A DNA stretch of 56,314 nt from Candidatus Mediterraneibacter norwichensis. Lineage in GTDB: Bacteria > Bacillota > Clostridia > Lachnospirales > Lachnospiraceae. Positions within the stretch are counted from its first letter, which is position 1; each line of letters starts with the position of its first letter. The translations under genes were made by a program, and so were the position numbers. The notes beneath the pieces were generated by a model. The model was not told the origin of the DNA and made no database searches. It saw only the letters and a list, made by a program, of their open reading frames with translations. Location: NCBI GenBank assembly GCA_019112765.1, contig DXIU01000061.1, positions 1-56,314 of the forward strand, written 5' to 3'. Below, one piece after another: positions 25,750-35,192 of this stretch.

Positions 25750-25870
25750 ATGATGTCCGCTTTTTGCGGACCTTGTTATTATATCCTGTTTTCAGATAAA
25801 TTTCAACTGTTTTTTACTCTTTCTGATTCACATCCTGATCTTTTATCCACTCTGCCTCCGGAGGCCTTTA

Positions 25871-26803
25871 TCAGTCCGGCTTCGGACTGTTTCCTTCACC
25901 TGACAAATGCACGGTAAGCTGATTATAAGGAATCTCAATCCCTGCTTTATCGAATTCGGTTTTGATCTGTTCCAGAATGCGCCATCTGGCAGCCCAGTAT
26001 TCCTCTGTCTTCACCCACGCACGGAGGCCGATTATTACTGCGCTGTCAGCCAGATCAGATACAAAAACTACGATTTCCTCATCCTGAATCACGGACAAAT
26101 CACTGCGAAGCATCTCCTCTATGAGCCTTTTCGCCTCCTTCAGATCCGCATCATAAGAGATTCCCACCTTCAGATCAAGCTTACGCTCCGGCCTGGCAGT
26201 AACATTTGTCAGGCTGTTGCTGGTGAGAATGCTGTTCGGAACAACCACTGTCTGATTATCTACAGTAGCCATCTTTGTATAGAAAATCTGGATCTCCTTT
26301 ACCGTCCCTTCGATTCCTTCCTGGGTCACCATAATGTAGTCGCCTACAGCAAAGGGCTTCAGAAGGAGAATCAGAATGCCGCCCGCGAAATTGGAAAGGC
26401 TCCCCTGCAGCGCAAGACCCACAGCTACGCCGGCTGATGCGATCAATGCGGCCACTGATGAAGATTCTACTCCGAAATTTGTAGCAATCATAAAAACAAG
26501 AAGAGCGTACAGACCGAATTTAAGCATGGAATCAACAAACTGCATCACACCCGTATCAGCACCGGTGCGCTCAAAAGAGCGCCGGACAATCTTACGTATC
26601 CATTTAATCACTTTCCCGCCTATAAAAAAGAATACAAGAGCGAGGCCGACTTTAATTCCAAAAGAAACAATATTCGGGATATTGTCTTCTATAAACTGAA
26701 AGAAACCATTCACTTCTTTTGTCGCTTCCGCAGTAACTTCCGTCGCGGAATCCAGAATATCTGTGACCGATTCATCGGTTGTATTTGCTGCTGCCAGTAA
26801 CAT
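25871..26803 (-). CDS. MscS-family mechanosensitive channel
   Basis: A 310-residue protein with a periplasmic/N-terminal segment, three membrane helices and the pore-lining TM3 pattern VAALIASAGVAVGLALQGSL followed by SNFAGGILILLLKPFAVGD, the hallmark of MscS. The C-terminal beta domain and cytoplasmic cage follow (ITSNSLTN-like NSILTSNSLTN, VGISYDADLKEAK). It opens under membrane tension to release solutes. AAGGAG precedes the start. It follows pgeF by 19 bases and ends 122 bases from tRNA-Thr. Confidence 0.93.
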   Translation of the reverse strand: MLLAAANTTDESVTDILDSATEVTAEATKEVNGFFQFIEDNIPNIVSFGIKVGLALVFFFIGGKVIKWIRKIVRRSFERTGADTGVMQFVDSMLKFGLYALLVFMIATNFGVESSSVAALIASAGVAVGLALQGSLSNFAGGILILLLKPFAVGDYIMVTQEGIEGTVKEIQIFYTKMATVDNQTVVVPNSILTSNSLTNVTARPERKLDLKVGISYDADLKEAKRLIEEMLRSDLSVIQDEEIVVFVSDLADSAVIIGLRAWVKTEEYWAARWRILEQIKTEFDKAGIEIPYNQLTVHLSGEGNSPKPD

Positions 26804-26822
26804 AGGATCTTCTCCTTCCTGC

Positions 26823-27722
26823 TTAATCTTTCTTCAGGGCAAGAAACGCGCACAGATTGCCCCTTCTCTCTCCCTGTGCCCTGTGAGAATACAGGATGCT
26901 GCTGTTGCAGTGCGTGCACAGATTGGTTACCGCCATATGCTCCGGAAGAATTCCCGCCTCCCGGAATATGATCTCATTTGCTTTCCACAGGTTTAACTGA
27001 TATTTTCCTCCGGGTTTTTCATAAAAAAGATCTCCCCAGTCCTGTTTGTCAAAAACTTTCTGGAAACGGAGAATCACATCTTCACTGACCTCATAACAGT
27101 CCATACATACCGAAGGACCGATTGCTGCCAGTATATCGGATGGATCAGAGCCAAAATACTGCTGCATCTTTTCAATGGTTTTCTGACCGATCCGCCCCAC
27201 CGTTCCGCGCCATCCGGAATGACTCAGGCCAATGGCCTTTTTTACCGGATCTGCAAAATACAGAGGCACACAGTCCGCATAGGTTGTAACCAGACAGATT
27301 CCCGGCACATCGGTTATCAGACCGTCCACATCTGTATAATCCCGTTTCCGGACAATCCCCTTGCCTCTGTCTTCCTCTGTCACAAGGCGTACATTTGTCG
27401 TATGGGTCTGCTGTGAAAGCACCATATCGCCGCATTCCACTCCGATTGCTTTTCCGATCCTCCGGAAATTCTCCTGTACCGCCTCCGGACGGTCGCCCCG
27501 GTCGAAGCTCAGATTCATGGAGGAGAAGCAGCCTTCGCTCACTCCTCCCAGTCTGGTAGAAAATCCGTGATTCACGATCCCGGAATCCCTCAGAAGAGAA
27601 AATTCCAGATATGGGACAGTTTCTCCACACTCGTCGAATATATGCCGATTATCTTTATATTTCAGTCCCAGTTCCACTGATACACCGCCTTTCTGCTCAA
27701 ATAATCCGTATGCTTCTGTCAT
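26823..27722 (-). CDS. pgeF: peptidoglycan editing factor PgeF (laccase domain)
   Basis: A 299-residue protein of the YfiH/YlmD family: NHGFSTRLGGVSEGCFSSMN, QQTHTTNV with the metal-binding His, TTYADCVPLYFADPVKKAIG, LSHSGWRGTV and IGPSVCMDCYEV. These supply the conserved His-Cys-His zinc/copper site. The family removes wrongly inserted L-Ser from peptidoglycan precursors in Escherichia coli, and also shows purine-nucleoside phosphorylase or oxidase activity. There is no clear ribosome site before the chosen ATG, so the start may be slightly off. It lies 53 bases below yraN. Confidence 0.9.
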   Translation of the reverse strand: MTEAYGLFEQKGGVSVELGLKYKDNRHIFDECGETVPYLEFSLLRDSGIVNHGFSTRLGGVSEGCFSSMNLSFDRGDRPEAVQENFRRIGKAIGVECGDMVLSQQTHTTNVRLVTEEDRGKGIVRKRDYTDVDGLITDVPGICLVTTYADCVPLYFADPVKKAIGLSHSGWRGTVGRIGQKTIEKMQQYFGSDPSDILAAIGPSVCMDCYEVSEDVILRFQKVFDKQDWGDLFYEKPGGKYQLNLWKANEIIFREAGILPEHMAVTNLCTHCNSSILYSHRAQGERRGNLCAFLALKKD

Positions 27723-27775
27723 GCCTGAAACAGCCGGTTCATTTTTCTGCCGCAGAGCAGATCTTTCTGAAGTAT

Positions 27776-28153
27776 TTATCCCGTAAATGCATTTTTTATA
27801 TGAGTAACCGCCGTCCCCTCAATGCCGATCACATCAAACCGGCACGGAATACCACTGAGTCGCTTCCCTGTCAGATAATGGGAGGCACATCGGAAAATGG
27901 TCTGCTGTTTGCGGTAATCCACAGCTTCCAGAGGACTTCCTTTTCCTCTGCCGGAGCGGTACTTCACTTCACAGAATACCAGACAGCCGCCGTCCTTTGC
28001 GATAATATCAATTTCACCGGACCGGCAGCGGTAATTATACTCCAGAATCTCATACCCCATCTGTTCCAGGAAAAATCCCGCTGCCTGCTCATATTTTGTT
28101 CCTGTCTGTCTTTTATTTCTTTCTATATTATTAGCTTTTCCCATAATCATCAA
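27776..28153 (-). CDS. YraN/UPF0102 endonuclease-fold protein
   Basis: A 125-residue protein with the UPF0102 core YEQAAGFFLEQMGYEILEYN, then RCRSGEIDIIAKDGGCLVFC and EVKYRSGR, a PD-(D/E)XK-like fold with Glu, Asp and the E-V-K motif. Its cellular role is not settled. The genomic position directly after rnhB is conserved in Bacillota. Start could be ATG 28153 or ATG 28144; no strong ribosome site decides. Confidence 0.88.
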   Translation of the reverse strand: MMIMGKANNIERNKRQTGTKYEQAAGFFLEQMGYEILEYNYRCRSGEIDIIAKDGGCLVFCEVKYRSGRGKGSPLEAVDYRKQQTIFRCASHYLTGKRLSGIPCRFDVIGIEGTAVTHIKNAFTG

Positions 28154-28185
28154 TTATGCAGGCCGGAAAAACGGATCTGCCTCAT

Positions 28186-28944
28186 TCAGATAAAATTACC
28201 GATAAAGCTGTTCCTGTGAATCGGAGACGGTCCCAGGCGGCGAAGCGCTTCGATGTGCTCCGCCGAGCCATAACCCTTGTTCGAGGCAAAGCCATATCCG
28301 GGGAACCTGCCTTCATATTCCACCATAATACGGTCCCTTGTAACTTTCGCAATAATGCTGGCAGCCGCAATGGACACGCTTTTTGCATCCCCTTTCACTA
28401 TGGGGACCTGGGGAATGATAACTTCCGGTATGGTAACTGCGTCATTCAGGAGAATATCCGGCTCTGTTCCAAGCCCGGCAGCCGCTTCCCTCATGGCCTC
28501 GTAAGTGGCCTGCAGAATATTGATCTCATCAATTCTCTGCGGAGACACAATTCCCACAGAAACAGCAACAGCTTTCTCCATAATTTCATCATACAAAAGC
28601 TCTCTTTTCTTCGCCGACAGTTTCTTGGAATCGTTTACGCCCAGGATCTCACAGTCTTTCGGAAGAATAACCGCGCCGGCAACCACCGGACCTGCAAGGG
28701 GCCCTCTGCCCGCCTCATCAATGCCGCAGATCCGTTCATATCCACTGTACTTTCTTTCATAAAACATCATCTCACCGAGACGCGCCCTTTCTTTTTTCAG
28801 AGCAGCCTCTCTCCGTCTGTACCGGGCGATCAGATTCTGTACACCTGCTCTGGCGTCCCCGGCATAAAGCCGGCAGAGTTCTTCTCCGCTTTTTTCATCC
28901 GCTCCGTCAAATTCCTGTCTGATCTGAGAAATGCTTTTACTCAT
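28186..28944 (-). CDS. rnhB: ribonuclease HII
   Basis: A 252-residue protein. The catalytic domain starts at about 70 with RICGIDEAGRGPLAGPVVAG (the acidic DE), then GVNDSKKLSAKKRE, AEVI-like DAVTIPEVI, KGDAKSVSIAAASIIAKVTR and the final GYGSAEHIEAL. It removes single ribonucleotides and RNA primers from DNA. About 65 N-terminal residues form a helical extension, as in other clostridial RnhB. It overlaps the signal peptidase gene by 8 bases. Confidence 0.96.
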   Translation of the reverse strand: MSKSISQIRQEFDGADEKSGEELCRLYAGDARAGVQNLIARYRRREAALKKERARLGEMMFYERKYSGYERICGIDEAGRGPLAGPVVAGAVILPKDCEILGVNDSKKLSAKKRELLYDEIMEKAVAVSVGIVSPQRIDEINILQATYEAMREAAAGLGTEPDILLNDAVTIPEVIIPQVPIVKGDAKSVSIAAASIIAKVTRDRIMVEYEGRFPGYGFASNKGYGSAEHIEALRRLGPSPIHRNSFIGNFI

Positions 28945-29476
28945 GTCTGATCACTCCAAATTTATTCAGCGGCCAGATGCGCACCCAGGCCCTTCCCAGG
29001 AGATCCTCTCTGTGTATTACTCCCACATTGGCCGCTCTGCTGTCCTGACTGTTGTTCCGGTTGTCACCCAGCACGAAATATTCATCGTCTCCCAGAACTA
29101 CAGGTTCCTCTGCAATCCCGGCATTTTCCATTACTTCATTGCCATAATGCTCATCCAGCATCTGTCCGTCAATGTACACGTATCCGTCTACGATCTGAAC
29201 CGTCTCTCCGGGAAGTCCGATAATCCGTTTGATATAATATGTATTCTTCTCATATTTGTATGGGAATACAACAATATCGTAACGGCTTGGATCCCGGAAA
29301 CGGTATGATATCTTGTCAACAATAAGCTGATCTCCGTCCGAAAGTGTCGTCTCCATGGAAGAGCCGCTCACCTGCGTCCGCTGTCCCACAAATGTGATCA
29401 CAAGATATGATATGCCTATAATTATCAGAATGTATAATAACCATGCGCCCAGCTCTTTAGCAATACTTTTCTTCAT
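28937..29476 (-). CDS. lepB: signal peptidase I
   Basis: A 179-residue membrane protease with one N-terminal anchor (WLLYILIIIGISYLVITFV). Catalytic Ser in SGSSMETTL (residue about 38), Lys in YYIKRIIGLPGE, and the GDNRNNSQDSR motif follow. It cleaves signal peptides of exported proteins on the outer face of the membrane. AAAGGAAATG precedes the start. A second signal peptidase gene lies on the far side of rbgA. Confidence 0.95.
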   Translation of the reverse strand: MKKSIAKELGAWLLYILIIIGISYLVITFVGQRTQVSGSSMETTLSDGDQLIVDKISYRFRDPSRYDIVVFPYKYEKNTYYIKRIIGLPGETVQIVDGYVYIDGQMLDEHYGNEVMENAGIAEEPVVLGDDEYFVLGDNRNNSQDSRAANVGVIHREDLLGRAWVRIWPLNKFGVIRHE

Positions 29477-29514
29477 CGGTCATTTCCTTTCTTTCGCCAG
29501 CCTTATAAGCTCTG

Positions 29515-30372
29515 TCATTTCCCGGTTATATCTCCCGGATTTTCAAGTGTAATCCTTCCCAGCCGTCCGTTGCGGAAATCGTCAAGAAGGAGCGCAGACG
29601 CTTTCTCTGTGTCAAGTTCACTGCCCCGCACAAGACAATGCCGGCTCTCTGCGATTCTTCTGAGGCACTCATAGGGATCTTCTGCAGGTTCCACAGAGTA
29701 CTTCCGGCCAATCACTCCTGCATATTCCTTTTCCAGAAACCGGATCAGCTCTGCTGCCAGCTCTTCTGTCTGAAGGATCTCATCCTTGATGGAACCGATA
29801 AAGGCCAGTTTGAGGGCAGCTGTCTGGTCTTCAAATTTCGGCCAGAGAATTCCCGGCGTATCAAGAAGCTCCACACTCTTATTCAGCCGGATCCACTGTT
29901 TTCCTTTCGTCACTCCCGGTTTGTTTCCCGTCTTTGTACAGGCTTTGCCCGCCAGTGTATTAATAAACGTAGACTTTCCCACATTCGGGATTCCCGCGAC
30001 CATGGCACGCACCGGACGGTTCAGAATCCCCCTGCGCCTGTCCCGCTCTGTTTTTTCCCGGCAGGCCTCCTGAATCACAGACTGTATGGACTTAATGCCT
30101 CCGCCCTTTTTTGAGTTGACCTTAACAGCAGAATAGCCCTTTTCTTTAAAAAATTCAACCCACTCGTCGTTTCTTTTTTCTTCAGCCAGATCCGCCTTAT
30201 TCAGAACGATCAGTCTGGCTTTGTTTTTTCCCATTTCATCAATATCCGGATTCCTGCTGCTTAAAGGAATCCGGGCATCCACCAGTTCAATAATCAGATC
30301 AATCAGTTTTATATTTTCCTGCATCATCCGCCGGGCTTTTGTCATATGTCCCGGATACCACTGAAAATGCAT
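29515..30372 (-). CDS. rbgA: ribosome biogenesis GTPase RbgA (YlqF)
   Basis: ATG 30372 behind GGAGGGGA gives 285 residues starting MHFQWYPGHMTKARRMM, the invariant opening of RbgA; a longer frame runs back into the signal peptidase gene. Circularly permuted GTPase motifs: G4 NKADL, G1 GIPNVGKSTFIN and G3 DTPGIL. RbgA helps late assembly of the 50S subunit. It lies between two signal peptidase genes in the block below rplS, a usual position in Bacillota. Confidence 0.95.
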   Translation of the reverse strand: MHFQWYPGHMTKARRMMQENIKLIDLIIELVDARIPLSSRNPDIDEMGKNKARLIVLNKADLAEEKRNDEWVEFFKEKGYSAVKVNSKKGGGIKSIQSVIQEACREKTERDRRRGILNRPVRAMVAGIPNVGKSTFINTLAGKACTKTGNKPGVTKGKQWIRLNKSVELLDTPGILWPKFEDQTAALKLAFIGSIKDEILQTEELAAELIRFLEKEYAGVIGRKYSVEPAEDPYECLRRIAESRHCLVRGSELDTEKASALLLDDFRNGRLGRITLENPGDITGK

Positions 30373-30383
30373 CTCTTCCCCTC

Positions 30384-31043
30384 CTATATAAATCCAAAGT
30401 GGTCTCCGAAACTTGCCACAAACCACACTTTTCCGTAAATCTCATCTTCACTGACCGGGCCTGCGTCCGGACTTCTGCTGTCATCACTGGCCGATGCATT
30501 ATCACCTATTACAAAATACTCTCCATCGCCCAGCTCAACAGGCGCGGAAGCCAGTCCTGCATATGAAATATCTTCCGCATAAACATCTTCGGTCAGCTGT
30601 TCTCCGTCAATAAATATGCTGCCTTCCACAATCTGAATCGTCTCTCCCGGCAGTCCCACAATTCTTTTAACCGAATACTGCTCGCTTCCATCCTGGCTGT
30701 AAGCAACAATATCCCCTCTGGCCGGTGAAAACATCCGGTAGCTCAGCCGGTTCACAAGTACTACTTCTCCGTTGTCAAGCGCCGGTTCCATAGATTCCCC
30801 GGTATTGCTGACCCTGTATCCAAAGGCAAGTACAAGAAAAACCGCCGCGGCACAGACCAGAATAATCTCTCCGATCCAGCACAGCAGTCCGGCAATATTC
30901 ACACGTCTGGGCTGACCGTATCCTCCCTTATGATGCTTTCCCCTTCTTTCACTCTCAAACCGAAGATCAGAACGCCTGGAAGATCTTCTGCCCGATGTTC
31001 CGGATGTCCCTTTTCGCTTTCTGCTAAACTTCAGTTCCCGCAT
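30384..31043 (-). CDS. lepB: signal peptidase I, second copy with basic N-terminus
   Basis: A 219-residue protein. The first 50 residues are very basic and Ser/Gly-rich (RKRKGTSGTSGRRSSRRSD), then one membrane anchor, Ser in TGESMEPAL, Lys in YSVKRIVGLPGE and GDNASASDDSR. The basic cytoplasmic tail is longer than in the other copy. It ends 12 bases before rbgA. The two enzymes probably differ in substrate range or timing; this is not visible in the sequence. Confidence 0.93.
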   Translation of the reverse strand: MRELKFSRKRKGTSGTSGRRSSRRSDLRFESERRGKHHKGGYGQPRRVNIAGLLCWIGEIILVCAAAVFLVLAFGYRVSNTGESMEPALDNGEVVLVNRLSYRMFSPARGDIVAYSQDGSEQYSVKRIVGLPGETIQIVEGSIFIDGEQLTEDVYAEDISYAGLASAPVELGDGEYFVIGDNASASDDSRSPDAGPVSEDEIYGKVWFVASFGDHFGFI

Positions 31044-31082
31044 GACTCCTCCCCGAATTTTTATGAGTATTTCTTATAAGAA

Positions 31083-31115
31083 AAGGGACAAACTACAAAT
31101 CTGTAATTGTCCCTC
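31083..31115 (-). terminator. terminator of the rplS operon
   Basis: On the minus strand GGGACAA ... TTGTCCC (31107-31113 with 31085-31091) with inner TACA/TGTA pairs, followed by TTTTCTT. It lies 10 bases below the rplS stop. Confidence 0.85.
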
Positions 31116-31125
31116 TCATAGTTAC

Positions 31126-31473
31126 CTATTTTACTAATTCTTTCACTTTTGCAGCTTTTCCGACACGGTTTCTCAGGTAGTTCAGTTTCGCTCTTCTTAC
31201 TTTACCTCTGCGAACAACTTCTACTTTCTCAACATGCGGTGAGTGGATCGGCCATGTCTTCTCAACACCGATTCCATTGGATGTTTTTCTTACTGTAAAA
31301 GTAGCTCTTGAACCGCCGCCCTGTTTCTTAAGGACAGTTCCTTCAAAAACCTGGATTCTTTCGCGGTTTCCCTCTTTAATCTTTGCATGTACTCTTACGG
31401 TATCACCTACATGGAACTCCGGTACATTCTCTTTTAACTGCTCTGCTTCGATCTTCTTAATGATCTCGTTCAT
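31126..31473 (-). CDS. rplS: 50S ribosomal protein L19
   Basis: A 115-residue protein with [33 protein letters not shown] and [20 protein letters not shown], full length for L19, which lies at the 30S-50S interface. AAGGAGGTCAC is a near-perfect ribosome site. The 118-base gap to trmD carries no gene; in other Bacillota an autoregulatory L19 leader lies here, but I cannot confirm that structure by eye. Confidence 0.97.
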   Translation of the reverse strand: MNEIIKKIEAEQLKENVPEFHVGDTVRVHAKIKEGNRERIQVFEGTVLKKQGGGSRATFTVRKTSNGIGVEKTWPIHSPHVEKVEVVRRGKVRRAKLNYLRNRVGKAAKVKELVK

Positions 31474-31591
31474 TTTGTGTGACCTCCTTCATATTTGACG
31501 TTCTTAACACTCTTCTGTGCCAGAGGACCATCGCTCTTCTTTTCACAACTGTTACAGCTTACCATATTTCTACAGGTTTTTCAAGCCCCAA

Positions 31592-32428
31592 TCAAAGTTT
31601 TTTCCCGGCAAGCCATTCCCGGAACCATTCCTTCTCTTTCTCTGTCAGCTCGCACTTTTCCAGAAGATCCGGTCTTCTCTCATATGTCCGGATAATTGAC
31701 TGCTCCCGGCGCCATTTTTCAATATTTGCATGATGTCCTGACAGAAGCACCGGCGGAACCTTTTTCCCGTGCCACTCTTCCGGCCTGGAATACTGAGGGT
31801 ATTCCAGCAGATTATCCTGAAAGGATTCAAATTCGGCAGACACGTCATTGTGGAGTACCCCGGGCACAAGTCTGGAAATTGCGTCAACCATTACCATTGC
31901 CGGCAGTTCTCCGCCTGTAAGCACATAATCTCCAATGGAAACGTAATCTGTGACAATTTCTTCCAGAACACGCTCATCGATCCCTTCATAATGGCCGCAA
32001 AGCAGAATCAGATCCTCTTCCCCGGCCATTTCCTCCGCCATCTTCTGATTGAATACTTCTCCCTGCGGAGAAAGATAAACGACACGCGGACGCTTTTTCT
32101 CAGAAACCCGCCGGCTCTCCTGCTCCCGCCCGGCCGTTTCCCCGCCTTCCGCGCACACAGCCGTATCTTCCCGCGCTTCTTCACCGTCAGCGCAGATTTT
32201 CTCTGCAACAGCCCTGTATGCCAGATACACCGGTTCTGCCTGCATAAGCATCCCGGCTCCGCCGCCATAGGGATAGTCGTCTACACTCTGATGTTTATTA
32301 AAGGCATAATCCCGGATGTTTACCGCCTCAATGGACAGCCGGCCCGCATTGACCGCCCGGCCGATAATACTTGTATTGAGGCCGTCCATAACCATCTCAG
32401 GAAATAATGTAAGTATATGAAAGTTCAT
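31592..32428 (-). CDS. trmD: tRNA (guanine37-N1)-methyltransferase TrmD
   Basis: A 278-residue SPOUT methyltransferase with the knot region [31 protein letters not shown] and the start [12 protein letters not shown]. It methylates G37 of tRNAs reading CNN codons, preventing frameshifts. An insertion of about 30 residues rich in Glu, Arg and Ala (near residues 80-112) separates the first strand block from the knot and makes the protein longer than the usual 240. AAGGAGAAA precedes the start. Confidence 0.96.
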   Translation of the reverse strand: MNFHILTLFPEMVMDGLNTSIIGRAVNAGRLSIEAVNIRDYAFNKHQSVDDYPYGGGAGMLMQAEPVYLAYRAVAEKICADGEEAREDTAVCAEGGETAGREQESRRVSEKKRPRVVYLSPQGEVFNQKMAEEMAGEEDLILLCGHYEGIDERVLEEIVTDYVSIGDYVLTGGELPAMVMVDAISRLVPGVLHNDVSAEFESFQDNLLEYPQYSRPEEWHGKKVPPVLLSGHHANIEKWRREQSIIRTYERRPDLLEKCELTEKEKEWFREWLAGKKL

Positions 32429-32471
32429 TTTTTTCTCCTTATAACTGGCCGTTTCGGGCTTTCCGGCTTCT

Positions 32472-32990
32472 TTATATAAGCCCGCTCATCAGATGAATTC
32501 TCATGATTCGTTTTTCCACATCCACGTCCAGAATGCACTGCCGGATTGCAGGAACAAGCACTTCGCCGTGCTCATCCGAGTCAATAATATAGACCTCATT
32601 GGCTCCTGTTTCCATAACATCTTTAAGAACCCCGAACCTGCGCTCACCGGAAATCTCCTCATCCGTATATACATCCATGCCGATCAGATCTGCAATAAAA
32701 TACTCATCTTTCTCCAGTTTTACCGCATCTTCTCTCGGAACCAGAAGGCTTCTGCCTTTATATTTTTCAATGTCATTTATATTATCAATGTCCCTGAACT
32801 TCAGAATTACGAACTGTTTGAAAAATTTCACAGACTGAACTTCAAGTTCAAGCCGTTCTTTTCCCGTGTCCAGGAGCACTTTTTTCAGTTTTTTAAACCG
32901 GGCCGGATCATCCGTCGTAGGAAAGACTTTGACCTCTCCCCGGATTCCATGTGTGGAGGAAATTACCCCCACCTGAAGAAACTGTTCCAT
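32472..32990 (-). CDS. rimM: 16S rRNA processing protein RimM
   Basis: A 172-residue protein with [20 protein letters not shown] at the start, the RimM N-terminal barrel, and the PRC-barrel end [20 protein letters not shown] then [13 protein letters not shown]. RimM binds S19 and helps mature the 30S head. It is 43 bases before trmD; a terminator-like hairpin lies upstream, between khpA and rimM. Confidence 0.96.
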   Translation of the reverse strand: MEQFLQVGVISSTHGIRGEVKVFPTTDDPARFKKLKKVLLDTGKERLELEVQSVKFFKQFVILKFRDIDNINDIEKYKGRSLLVPREDAVKLEKDEYFIADLIGMDVYTDEEISGERRFGVLKDVMETGANEVYIIDSDEHGEVLVPAIRQCILDVDVEKRIMRIHLMSGLI

Positions 32991-33069
32991 TTCTCCTGTT
33001 TCCTTTCTGTTCTTTTCCCCGCGAAATCAGATTCCGTATTTATTCAGTTCTCCGAAATACGCCGGTATG

Positions 33070-33119
33070 TGAAAAAGAAAGGGGCAGACTCCCCGAAACG
33101 GAAAACTGTCCCTCTTTCT
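33070..33119 (-). terminator. terminator-like hairpin between khpA and rimM
   Basis: On the minus strand GAAAGAGGGACAG pairs with CTGCCCCTTTC (two bulged A), followed by TTTTTC. It lies about 45 bases below khpA, inside a normally continuous operon. Confidence 0.65.
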
Positions 33120-33161
33120 CATATCCGCTGAACCGCCGTACCACCGCACGGTCAGCCGCTG

Positions 33162-33389
33162 CTATACAATATCGACAACAACTCTTTTGTCTTCTTTTGC
33201 CGCAGCCGCCTTCACAACGGAGCGGATCGCTTTTGCAATACGGCCCTGCTTACCGATTACTTTTCCCATGTCACCGTCTGCAACATGAAGTTCCAGTACG
33301 GTTGTACGGCCTTCCTTCTTCTCATTTACAGAGACTTCCTCCGGATGGTCCACAAGCGCTTTTGCAATTACTTCAACTAATTCTTTCAT
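33162..33389 (-). CDS. khpA: KH-domain RNA-binding protein KhpA
   Basis: A 75-residue protein (YlqC family) with the KH GxxG loop in VADGDMGKVIGKQGRIAKAI and the end KEDKRVVVDIV. With KhpB it binds many small and messenger RNAs and influences cell division in other Bacillota. CGGAGG precedes the start. It lies 26 bases below rpsP, its standard place. Confidence 0.95.
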   Translation of the reverse strand: MKELVEVIAKALVDHPEEVSVNEKKEGRTTVLELHVADGDMGKVIGKQGRIAKAIRSVVKAAAAKEDKRVVVDIV

Positions 33390-33415
33390 CTTACGCGTAC
33401 CTCCGCGAAGTCAAC

Positions 33416-33661
33416 TTATTTCTCAATACCTGCTGCCTTGAAGATTTTTCCTACAACCTCTGTCGGCTGAGCTCCATTGCTTAACCATTTTTTAGCAGCT
33501 TCCTCGTCTACCTTGATCGCGCTGGGATCACAGTTCGGATCGTATGTTCCGATCTCCTCGATAAATCTGCCGTCTCTCGGGGACCTGGAATCAGCTACTA
33601 CGATTCTATAAAAAGGAGCCTTCTTCTGTCCCATTCTTCTTAATCTGATCTTTACTGCCAT
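33416..33661 (-). CDS. rpsP: 30S ribosomal protein S16
   Basis: ATG 33661 behind AGAGGTG gives 81 residues starting [40 protein letters not shown] and [11 protein letters not shown] complete the S16 signature. S16 binds 16S rRNA early in 30S assembly. It is the gene between ffh and khpA as expected. Confidence 0.97.
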   Translation of the reverse strand: MAVKIRLRRMGQKKAPFYRIVVADSRSPRDGRFIEEIGTYDPNCDPSAIKVDEEAAKKWLSNGAQPTEVVGKIFKAAGIEK

Positions 33662-33754
33662 TTCTTTCACCTCTTAAATATATTTTTCTTTTTGTTTCTT
33701 CTGCCGTCAGCCCCGCCGCCTCCGCAGCCTGCCGCCTCCGGCATGATCTATGTG

Positions 33755-35116
33755 TCAAAAGGGAAGTCTGAATCTGCCCTTTCTGCCACCTTTGCCGCCC
33801 ATCATCCCCGGAAGTTTCTTCATCATCTTCCTGGACTCGTTGAACTGTTTTACCATACGGTTAACTTCCGCAATATCCACGCCGGCGCCTCTGGCAATCC
33901 GGTGTTTTCTGGAAGGATTGAGCAGATCAGGATTTCTTCTTTCTTCCGGAGTCATAGAGTAAATCATGGCTTCCATTCTCGCCATCCTTTTCTCATTTTC
34001 CTCCGAATCCAGATCCGGCATCTTTCCTTTTCCGCCAAGACCGCCCAGCCCCGGCATCATGCTCATAATGCTGGACAGGCCGCCCATCTTGCGCATCTGA
34101 GCCATACTTTCCAGATAATCATCAAAATCAAACTGGGCTTTCTTCATCTTGTCAGCCATTTTCATGGCCTTTTCTTCATCCATCTCTGCCCCTGCTTTTT
34201 CAATCAGAGTCAGGACGTCGCCCATGCCGAGAATACGGGAAGCCATTCTGTCCGGATAAAACTGTTCCAGATCGGACAGCTTCTCGCCCATACCTACATA
34301 TAAAATCGGTCTTCCGGTTACTGCCTTGATCGACAGCGCGGCGCCGCCTCGTGTATCGCCGTCCAGCTTTGTGACGATTACACCGTCTATTCCGATTTTT
34401 TCATTAAATGTTCCGGCTACGTTCACCGCGTCCTGTCCTGTCATGGCATCCACAACAAGGATTGTCTGGTGCACCTCCACCGTCTCTTTGATCTCCTGGA
34501 GCTCTGCCATCATATCTTCATCAATATGCAGACGGCCCGCTGTATCGAGAATCACAATGTTGTTTCCGTTTTTCGCCGCATGCTGTACAGCGGCCTTTGC
34601 AATATCCGCCGGACGGTTCTTATCTCCCATGGAGAAAACTTCCACGCCCTGCTTCTCCCCGTTAATCTGCAGCTGTTTTATCGCTGCGGGACGGTATACA
34701 TCACAGGCCACAAGGAGCGGTTTCTTTCCTTTTAATTTAAACTTGCCCGCCAGCTTCGCGGTAGTGGTTGTCTTACCTGCGCCCTGAAGACCTGCCATCA
34801 TAATAACGGTCATGGCACTTCCGGGCTGAAGTCTGATCTCCGTCGTCTCGGAGCCCATAAGTTTTATCAGCTCTTCATTTACGATCTTGATCACCATCTG
34901 TCCGGGATTCAGCCCGTTCATAACATCCTGTCCGACCGCGCGTTCCTGGACATCTTTGATAAATCCTTTGACCACCTTGAAGTTGACATCTGCCTCCAGA
35001 AGAGCCATCCTGACTTCCTTCAATGCCGCTTTTACGTCATCTTCCGTAAGTCTTCCCTTACTGCGCAGATTCCGGAATACATTCTGTAGTTTTTCAGTTA
35101 AGCTGTCAAATGCCAT
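33755..35116 (-). CDS. ffh: signal recognition particle protein Ffh
   Basis: A 453-residue protein with N domain, G domain (GLQGAGKTTTTAKLAG, DTAGRL, TKLDGDTRGGAAL) and a methionine-rich M domain (MADKMKKAQFDFDDYLESMA, SIMSMMPGLGG, RIARGAGVDIAEVNRMVKQF). With 4.5S RNA it delivers nascent membrane proteins to FtsY. AGGGGATA precedes the start. It follows ylxM by 76 bases. Confidence 0.97.
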   Translation of the reverse strand: MAFDSLTEKLQNVFRNLRSKGRLTEDDVKAALKEVRMALLEADVNFKVVKGFIKDVQERAVGQDVMNGLNPGQMVIKIVNEELIKLMGSETTEIRLQPGSAMTVIMMAGLQGAGKTTTTAKLAGKFKLKGKKPLLVACDVYRPAAIKQLQINGEKQGVEVFSMGDKNRPADIAKAAVQHAAKNGNNIVILDTAGRLHIDEDMMAELQEIKETVEVHQTILVVDAMTGQDAVNVAGTFNEKIGIDGVIVTKLDGDTRGGAALSIKAVTGRPILYVGMGEKLSDLEQFYPDRMASRILGMGDVLTLIEKAGAEMDEEKAMKMADKMKKAQFDFDDYLESMAQMRKMGGLSSIMSMMPGLGGLGGKGKMPDLDSEENEKRMARMEAMIYSMTPEERRNPDLLNPSRKHRIARGAGVDIAEVNRMVKQFNESRKMMKKLPGMMGGKGGRKGRFRLPF

Positions 35117-35192
35117 TCTGATATCCCCTAAATCTTCTTAATTCCACTATATTCTGTAATCTGTCTGCATTACTTCAGACATTCTTCTGTTT

